NCBI GenBank assembly: GCA_026390435.1
Contig: JAPLFY010000136.1
Span: forward strand, 1-39,499
Reading direction: 5' to 3'
Source of the DNA: Pseudomonadota bacterium
GTDB taxonomy: Bacteria > Bdellovibrionota_B > Oligoflexia > Oligoflexales > CAIYRB01
Length of the DNA stretch: 39,499 nucleotides
Part shown: one piece after another, positions 35,050 to 39,499 of the stretch
Numbering within the stretch: position 1 is the first letter of the stretch
Layout: every line of letters begins with the position of its first letter
Program-made: the position numbers and the translations under genes
The notes under the pieces: model-generated
Seen by the model: the letters and a program-made list of their open reading frames with translations, nothing else
Told to the model about the DNA's origin: nothing
Database searches by the model: none

Positions 35050-37374
35050 ATGCTGCGCCTGGCTGACAAGGATCCAACTGATTTGAGCAAACGCGGTAAA
35101 AATTCCCAGGCTAAGAAGCGGCCACCACCACGCCGGCGCGAGACGCCGCAAGCAGATAGGCAGCCTAGATCTCGAGCTGACCAGGAGGGTGGTAACCCTG
35201 CGATAGCGAAGGCAGCAGCCCAAACTGCAGCTCAATTGAAAGACTGGCTGGCTGCCGGCACCAGTCAGCGTGCCGCGCCTAAATCCTCCGAAGTGCTCCT
35301 CGATCCATGGCAGGAGCAGGTGCTAGCGGCGCTCATGGCCGGAGAATCCGTCGTTGTCGATGCACCGACCACCGCCGGCAAGACCCGCGCGGTTGAGGTG
35401 TTCTTTCGTGCCAAGCTCAATGATCCCAGCTTTCGGGCTGCCTACACGACACCGGTAAAGAGTCTATCTAACGACAAACTGCGCGAATTCCGCGCCATGT
35501 TTGGCTCCGAAAATGTCGGCATTGCTACCGGTGACATCAAAGAGAATCTGCAAGCTCCAATTGTGGTTGCAACACTGGAGTCTTACCGCAACTCGTTACT
35601 TGGGGTAGAACCCGATCTTGGACGTACCTTAGTCGTCTTTGACGAGTATCATTACCTCCAGGATGAAAGTCGCGGCAGTAGCTGGGAAGAAGCCCTAATC
35701 CTGACTCCAGCAAGCTGCCAAGTTCTGCTTTTGTCAGCATCCGTCGCCAATGCCGAGCAATTCACCGAGTGGCTGCGTCAGATCCATCCCTCGCGCCCCT
35801 GTATCATGGTACGTACCGAGAAAAGGCCCGTGCCATTGGCAGATCTGATTTATTACGGCGGCGAGTGGCTACTGCCGCAGACCTTACCGGCGGGAGCCAT
35901 GAAGCCCCTGCCTAAGGGCCGCCCGGAAGCACCGGTACGTCAGGAAGACATCGCAACTCGCGCCGAAGGCCTGATCAACCTAGGGTTGACGCCAGCTATT
36001 GTATATTGCGGTCGCAGGCTAGCCTGCGAAACGATGGCCAACTTGATGTGTCGCCATCTCCCTCCGTTACCCGCAGCCGAAGCGGAGCGCATCGGCACCT
36101 CGCTCGCGGCGTCCCAAGACGAATTTCGCGGCCTGTCCTTTATTCATCCGAAATTACGTCAAATGCTGCAAGTATACGGTGTCGGCTATCACCACTCTGG
36201 ACTGGCAGCGCCAGCGCGGATGGCGGTAGAGGCACTAGTCAAAGACGGCCTCCTTCGCTTTTGCTCCTCCACGATGGGACTGAGCCTCGGGATTAACTTC
36301 TCGGTGCGTTCGGCGCTTATTAGCGATTATCAGCGTCCAGGCGAGCTCGGCTTCACCGATTATGCGCCGTCGGAAGTGTTACAGATGTTAGGCCGTGCCG
36401 GTCGCCGCGGTAAGGATGTGGTCGGCTTCAGCCTCTGGCCATCGCCTCAGGCCTATCAGCGCCTTGGAAATGCAAAACGCGACAATGTCGAATCGCGACT
36501 GCGCAGCGATCCGACGACCTTTCTTGGTTTGGTCGGAAGGGGTTTCAGCCTCAGTGCCATTGAGACCTTCTATAGTAAGAGTTTTCGGCGTTTCACCGAT
36601 CAGGGCATTGACCTTAGCCTGATCACCAAGCCGCGCCTCAGTAAAAAACTGGGCTCTCAGGACCTACCCTGTGACTCGCCAGCAGCAGCTATCGCGCAGT
36701 TTTGGAATAAGCAGAATTCACCGTGCACGACATGCCGCCACATAAACGTCTGTCATCCGGTCTTGAAGGCCAAGAAAGCGGGCACTCTTGCGGCACTGCA
36801 CGTGCATCTACACAAAATTGGCGCCCTGAATCCGGATGAATCTTTGAGCGAATTCGGTGCGATCGCCCGCTACTTTCCGCAGTCGGGTGGACTAGTCATG
36901 GCTCGCCTGATCGCTGATGGGCAAATTAATTCGGATAATTTAAACCGAGCGGTTGAGCTTGCGGCGTCCTTGACCCTGGCTCGTTTTAAGGAGCCTGGCA
37001 CCGACTCGCGTTACCGCCTGCCATTTGGCGAATACGGCGTCGAGGATATGCTCCTCAGCATGTATCCGTATGATTTATTCCCTGAAATTTATGATCCACC
37101 ATTTCGCCAACGCACCTATCCAGTCATCCGCGAATATAATCCGGCAGCCGGCTATATTATTCGTGAGTGGATTCAGGGCATGCCGTGGACGGATCTCATC
37201 ACCAATACGACCCATGAGCAGTACGGAACGGGGGATGTCATGTCCCTGATCCTGCGCAGCGCCACTTATCTACAGTCGGTGGTGCAGGCCGGGATCCCGG
37301 AACTCACTGATATGGCTCGTAATTTAAGGTCCATCATGCTGCGCGAGCCATTGTCTTTTGTGCTTGCCATTTAA
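35050..37374 (+). CDS. Ski2/Mtr4-like DEAD/H-box helicase
   Basis: A 774-residue helicase. After a basic, likely disordered N-terminus (1-80), the motor has APTTAGKT (105-112), TTPVKSLSNDK (Ia), DEYH (198-201), SAS (229-231) and QMLGRAGRRGKD (motif VI). Motif II DEYH and the layout fit the Ski2-like group, which unwinds RNA or DNA. A C-terminal helical part follows, with PCTTCRHINVCHP (C-x2-C-x5-C, about 557), too few cysteines for a full zinc site unless others help. ATG start without a clear ribosome site, so the true start may differ. Substrate unknown. Confidence 0.82.
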   Translation: MLRLADKDPTDLSKRGKNSQAKKRPPPRRRETPQADRQPRSRADQEGGNPAIAKAAAQTAAQLKDWLAAGTSQRAAPKSSEVLLDPWQEQVLAALMAGESVVVDAPTTAGKTRAVEVFFRAKLNDPSFRAAYTTPVKSLSNDKLREFRAMFGSENVGIATGDIKENLQAPIVVATLESYRNSLLGVEPDLGRTLVVFDEYHYLQDESRGSSWEEALILTPASCQVLLLSASVANAEQFTEWLRQIHPSRPCIMVRTEKRPVPLADLIYYGGEWLLPQTLPAGAMKPLPKGRPEAPVRQEDIATRAEGLINLGLTPAIVYCGRRLACETMANLMCRHLPPLPAAEAERIGTSLAASQDEFRGLSFIHPKLRQMLQVYGVGYHHSGLAAPARMAVEALVKDGLLRFCSSTMGLSLGINFSVRSALISDYQRPGELGFTDYAPSEVLQMLGRAGRRGKDVVGFSLWPSPQAYQRLGNAKRDNVESRLRSDPTTFLGLVGRGFSLSAIETFYSKSFRRFTDQGIDLSLITKPRLSKKLGSQDLPCDSPAAAIAQFWNKQNSPCTTCRHINVCHPVLKAKKAGTLAALHVHLHKIGALNPDESLSEFGAIARYFPQSGGLVMARLIADGQINSDNLNRAVELAASLTLARFKEPGTDSRYRLPFGEYGVEDMLLSMYPYDLFPEIYDPPFRQRTYPVIREYNPAAGYIIREWIQGMPWTDLITNTTHEQYGTGDVMSLILRSATYLQSVVQAGIPELTDMARNLRSIMLREPLSFVLAI

Positions 37375-37387
37375 CCTGCATTAAATA

Positions 37388-37416
37388 TTGACAACATAGG
37401 TCCGGGATTGTATTAC
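37388..37416 (+). promoter_or_regulatory. Strong sigma70-type promoter (TTGACA-N17-TATTAC)
   Basis: A perfect TTGACA (37388-37393) and TATTAC (37411-37416) with the ideal 17-base spacer, 13 bases after the helicase stop. The start site would be near 37423. It would drive the gene-free stretch downstream and perhaps the glutathione-peroxidase-like gene. Confidence 0.65.
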
Positions 37417-37427
37417 CCATCCCGGAC
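37400..37427. promoter_or_regulatory. 9-bp inverted repeat around the -10 box, candidate operator
   Basis: GTCCGGGAT (37400-37408) and ATCCCGGAC (37419-37427) are perfect reverse complements with a 10-base spacer that includes most of the -10 box. A repressor bound here would block the promoter. As RNA it would be a 9-bp hairpin, so a terminator for the helicase gene is the other reading, but no T-run follows. Confidence 0.55.
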
Positions 37428-37973
37428 AATCGTTTCCCCAATGTAGGAATCGAGTGTCGCAGATTCCCCTAGAATCTACGGTCACTTAGCCACACAGTCG
37501 CGACTCACCTCAAGACTTATCGGGATCAATGCATTTTTGGCACTCGGATTGCAGTAACGATTGTACGGCGCTAAACGGAATCTCCGCTTAGCAAAGTCTC
37601 AGAGAGTGCCTGTTAGTGTCTCATTAGTGTAAATCGAAAAGCTCTGCCGCTGCATTTAGTGTCCTCCTTTCCCGTTTCTGTTAGTACCTCACGTACCGTC
37701 TAATCCTTAGTTTATCCTTTCAAAATCGTTTCACCTTAGGTGGTCAGAGCTTAGGGGTCCCCACAAGGGACCCCTTCTACGTTTCCGCGTTTTGAAACGA
37801 AGACGGGCGCAGGGAAGCGCAGACTGCAGACGTTGCCATCCCACCAGATACAAGTACTGCAAAGACATTTGACGCTCGTCGAAGAAGTAGTCTCTACCCA
37901 ACAAACGAAATGCCTCCTAGAGTCAAAAAGCCAGGCGTGGCAAATTAGATTGGAATCATGGAGGAGACAAATC
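37428..37973 (+). other. Gene-free stretch with hairpins: candidate structured RNA or long leader
   Basis: About 550 bases with no convincing gene on either strand, downstream of the strong promoter. It holds several perfect or near-perfect stems: AGATTC/GAATCT (37461-37477), the palindrome AGTCGCGACT (37496-37505), GCTAA.CGG/CCG.TTAGC (37570-37592), AGGGGTCCC/GGGACCCCT (37753-37775) and CGTTTC/GAAACG (37780-37799). TTAGTGT-type motifs recur at 37613, 37624, 37656 and, as TTAGTACC, at 37681. I checked for conserved marks of tmRNA, RNase P RNA and SRP RNA and saw none. Confidence 0.4.
37753..37775 (+). terminator. Strong 9-bp hairpin, possible terminator or attenuator
   Basis: AGGGGTCCC-cacaa-GGGACCCCT is a perfect G+C-rich stem about 350 bases after the promoter and about 200 before the peroxidase gene. 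The following sequence (TCTACGTTT) is only partly T-rich. It would end a short RNA or attenuate transcription into the gene. Confidence 0.45.
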
Positions 37974-38462
37974 ATGACGGCATCTTTTTACGATTTTTCA
38001 GCGGTATCGATTGATGGCGAAAACATCTCAATGTCTGCTTTCAAGGGCAAAGTTATCTTAGTGGTGAATGTTGCGAGCAAGTGCGGCTTCACCCCTCAAT
38101 ATAAAGGCCTAGAAGAGCTGTATCAGAGTTACTGCGACCGCGGTTTAATTGTCCTCGGCTTTCCCTGCAATCAGTTTGGTGGTCAAGAGCCAGGCACATC
38201 TGAAGACATCAAGCAATTCTGCAGCCTAACCTACCCTGTCAGCTTTCCTATGTTCTCCAAGGTTGAGGTTAATGGACCGAGTGCACACCCGCTGTTTAAT
38301 TTCCTTAAGCAAGAGCAAACAGGTGTACTCGGAACAGAAGGCATTAAGTGGAACTTCACCAAGTTTCTCGTTGGCCGCGATGGCAAAGTCGCCGAGCGTT
38401 TTGCCCCGCAAACAGCTCCTGCAAGTTTGACTAAAAACGTTGAGGAGCTACTTAATCGGTAG
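37974..38462 (+). CDS. Glutathione peroxidase family protein (Cys type)
   Basis: A 162-residue thiol peroxidase that reduces hydrogen and organic peroxides. The start is ATG 37974 with GGAGGAG eight bases upstream; a longer frame from 37833 has no support. Peroxidatic Cys37 lies in [12 protein letters not shown], Gln71 in CNQFGGQEP and Trp126-Asn127 in KWNFTKF, the usual catalytic set with Cys instead of selenocysteine. Cys83 (KQFC) sits where the resolving cysteine of thioredoxin-dependent members lies, so thioredoxin is the likely reductant. A terminator follows. Confidence 0.92.
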   Translation: MTASFYDFSAVSIDGENISMSAFKGKVILVVNVASKCGFTPQYKGLEELYQSYCDRGLIVLGFPCNQFGGQEPGTSEDIKQFCSLTYPVSFPMFSKVEVNGPSAHPLFNFLKQEQTGVLGTEGIKWNFTKFLVGRDGKVAERFAPQTAPASLTKNVEELLNR

Positions 38463-38499
38463 TGTCTTGTGAGCACGGGTGTGCTCTCAATTATGATCT

Positions 38500-38535
38500 G
38501 CCCGGCAGGGTTCTACGAGCCTTGAGCGGGCTTTT
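38500..38535 (+). terminator. Terminator after the peroxidase gene
   Basis: GCCCG and CGGGC form an outer stem that encloses a smaller stem (GGTTC/GAGCC) and is followed by TTTT. A second hairpin (GAGCAC-gggt-GTGCTC, 38471-38486) lies just before it. Confidence 0.6.
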
Positions 38536-38573
38536 CTATATGTAGCTTAGAACGATAGCAGTCCCGTCCCATT

Positions 38574-38658
<85 letters not shown>

Positions 38659-38754
38659 CAAAGTGATTTTGCTAATTCTGCAGATGTCCATCGATGTCGT
38701 TAGCTTTTGCTTCCTCACCACTACATCCTGTAGCGTTCTTAGACTAGCGATAGC

Positions 38755-38779
38755 AGAGTACCCCAATATGGGGTACTCT
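38755..38779. promoter_or_regulatory. 10-bp dyad, likely operator of the toxin-antitoxin unit
   Basis: AGAGTACCCC-aatat-GGGGTACTCT is a perfect dyad 18 bases before the toxin start. Its centre contains CAATAT, a possible -10 box. Antitoxins of the XRE type bind such dyads to repress their own operon, so this fits autoregulation by the gene at 38887. Confidence 0.65.
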
Positions 38780-38797
38780 TGGGTGGAGCGTAAGGAA

Positions 38798-38897
38798 TTG
38801 GCCATTAAACAGGTTCAAATCAGTAGTGACGCGAGGCGAGATCTTCGCAAAGTTCCCGTTTATCAGCATCGAAGAGGTTAACAAACATGACTACTAA
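38798..38897 (+). pseudogene. Decayed RelE/ParE-like toxin (internal deletion)
   Basis: From TTG 38798 (GGAG upstream) the frame reads MAIKQVQISSDARRDLRKVP, the usual start of RelE/ParE-like toxins that pair with this antitoxin type. It then reaches a stop within ten codons. In the +1 frame from 38859 the sequence reads FISIEEVNKHDY and a TAA at 38895-38897, which matches the end of such toxins. The roughly 50-60 residue core is missing, with its catalytic residues, and the halves are out of frame. The 11-base overlap of the toxin end with the antitoxin ATG is still there. No active toxin can be made. Confidence 0.75.
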
Positions 38898-39219
38898 ACG
38901 GTCGAGGAAGACAGTAAAAAGCGACGCTACCTTATTCTTAGAAAAGCTTGGCGGCGGTCCTTTGACCTTCGGGCGCTTGCTTTATTCCATCCGCATGGGA
39001 GATGAAATTAGTCAGGTGGATTTTGCGAAGAAACTAGGTATTTCAAAAGCTCATCTTTGCGACATCGAGAAGGACCGACGCGTTGTCAGTATTTCTCGCG
39101 CTTGGGCTTGGGGCAAGAAGCTTGGGTACCCACCTGAGCAATTCATCGAGCTGGCTTTGCAATCAGTGCTGGAGCGTGAAGGACTTCATTTTCAAGTAAA
39201 ACTCATTACGGCGGCATAA
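38887..39219 (+). CDS. XRE-family antitoxin / helix-turn-helix regulator
   Basis: A 110-residue DNA-binding protein. The helix-turn-helix (about 30-75) includes ISQVDFAKKLGISKAHLCDIEKDRR, followed by a C-terminal helical part (EQFIELALQSVLEREGL) seen in antitoxins that follow RelE/ParE-like toxins. The ATG overlaps the end of the decayed toxin; AGAGG lies nine bases upstream. It appears intact although its toxin is broken, so it may persist as a plain repressor acting on the dyad at 38755-38779 or on toxins elsewhere. Confidence 0.8.
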   Translation: MTTKRSRKTVKSDATLFLEKLGGGPLTFGRLLYSIRMGDEISQVDFAKKLGISKAHLCDIEKDRRVVSISRAWAWGKKLGYPPEQFIELALQSVLEREGLHFQVKLITAA

Positions 39220-39499
39220 CCTGCATGTGCCTACACCGCCCTCGATCTCTCAGCCAAACCTGATGCCGCACGGCAGCGGGTATATATCTACCGGCGGTAT
39301 TTTGGCGCTGCCGCGCGGCAGCGATAGTTTGATCCCCCGCTGGTGGCGGCACTGCGGTATCGTCGCTCTCGACGGCGTTCTCAACAGTGTTGGTTCGGCT
39401 CCCAACATCATTACCCTTAGGTCCATGCTTCGCGGCAGCGCGCTCGGCCTTGCGCACAGGATCTCGTTTGGTGAGCAAGGCGACTTGTGATTTAGTCAG
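39206..39499 (-). pseudogene. Truncated HNH-endonuclease gene (open at window edge)
   Basis: On the minus strand the frame is open from the window edge and reads through KRDPVRKAERAAAK, a low-complexity linker and then RYIPAAVRHQVWLRDRGRC, which matches the lead-in to the HNH fold in a common family of HNH endonucleases. After RC the similarity stops and the frame ends inside the antitoxin gene. The His-Asn-His motif itself is missing, so the nuclease cannot be active. The break lies at about 39230, next to the antitoxin stop. The N-terminal side lies outside the window; a TTG at 39478 is one possible start. Confidence 0.6.

Noticed and set aside
37423-37775. tmRNA, RNase P RNA or SRP RNA in the gene-free stretch
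   Set aside because: The length would fit the first two, but I found no tag reading frame, no conserved RNase P core sequence and no SRP tetraloop region on either strand.
37751-37975. Minus-strand 74-residue frame before the peroxidase gene
   Set aside because: Composition is unlike a protein (many Cys and Trp), no ribosome site, and it spans two hairpins.
37974-38462. Selenoprotein
   Set aside because: The peroxidatic position is a TGC cysteine codon, not TGA.
39227-39490. Plus-strand open frame at the right edge
   Set aside because: It has no ribosome site or family features and runs antisense to the HNH-like frame, which has a clear RYIPAAV match.

Overview
The window is a chromosomal segment of a Gram-negative bacterium with mid-range GC. 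It encodes outer-membrane proteins, signal-peptide exports and a GspC-like type II secretion protein. The genome looks regulation-rich: eukaryote-type Ser/Thr kinases with PEGA domains, PP2C and SpoIIE phosphatases, 7TMR-DISM class III cyclases, PilZ proteins and a HAD-IG nucleotidase. Together with frequent TTG starts and the family types at the right end, this suggests the former deltaproteobacterial lineages, most likely Bdellovibrionota/Oligoflexia-like. That placement is inference; there is no rRNA or tRNA to anchor it.

Left part (1-7.6 kb): the 3' end of an unrecognised gene, a GspC-like HR/PDZ protein, a secreted FG-GAP/VCBS-like protein, a 7TMR-DISM class III cyclase fused to PilZ (minus strand), a secreted alpha/beta hydrolase and a VanX/DdpX-type D-Ala-D-Ala dipeptidase.

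7.6-16.4 kb is mostly housekeeping: a minus-strand operon tmk-holB-ricT-thioredoxin-like protein behind a recognisable sigma70-type promoter; divergently, a Ser/Thr kinase with a PEGA tail followed by a small membrane PEGA protein; then xseA-xseB (exonuclease VII, with an extra N-terminal module on XseA) and a stand-alone RlmK-like rRNA methyltransferase.

16.4-34.3 kb is a signalling and envelope region. A minus-strand operon holds a PP2C phosphatase, a GYF-like membrane protein and an outer-membrane protein, with overlapping coding ends. It is followed by an aminotransferase, a DUF429-like protein, a TPR/beta-barrel protein, a PilZ protein, a HAD-IG 5'-nucleotidase, a membrane SpoIIE phosphatase, a second 7TMR-DISM cyclase, a second PEGA kinase and a large PEGA/TPR/Gln-rich membrane protein. 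The pair 'PEGA kinase followed at once by a PEGA membrane protein' therefore occurs twice.

34.3-39.5 kb: coaE with a 12-bp repeat array at its start, a Ski2-like helicase, about 600 bases without a gene, a glutathione-peroxidase-family protein, a long hexanucleotide repeat, a decayed type II toxin with an intact XRE antitoxin, and a truncated HNH-endonuclease gene at the edge. The 600-base stretch opens with TTGACA-N17-TATTAC, whose -10 lies inside a perfect 9-bp inverted repeat, and it carries several hairpins. It is a candidate regulated RNA or long leader. The toxin remnant keeps the start and the last residues of a RelE/ParE-like toxin, has lost the middle, and is preceded by a perfect 10-bp dyad, the likely operator.
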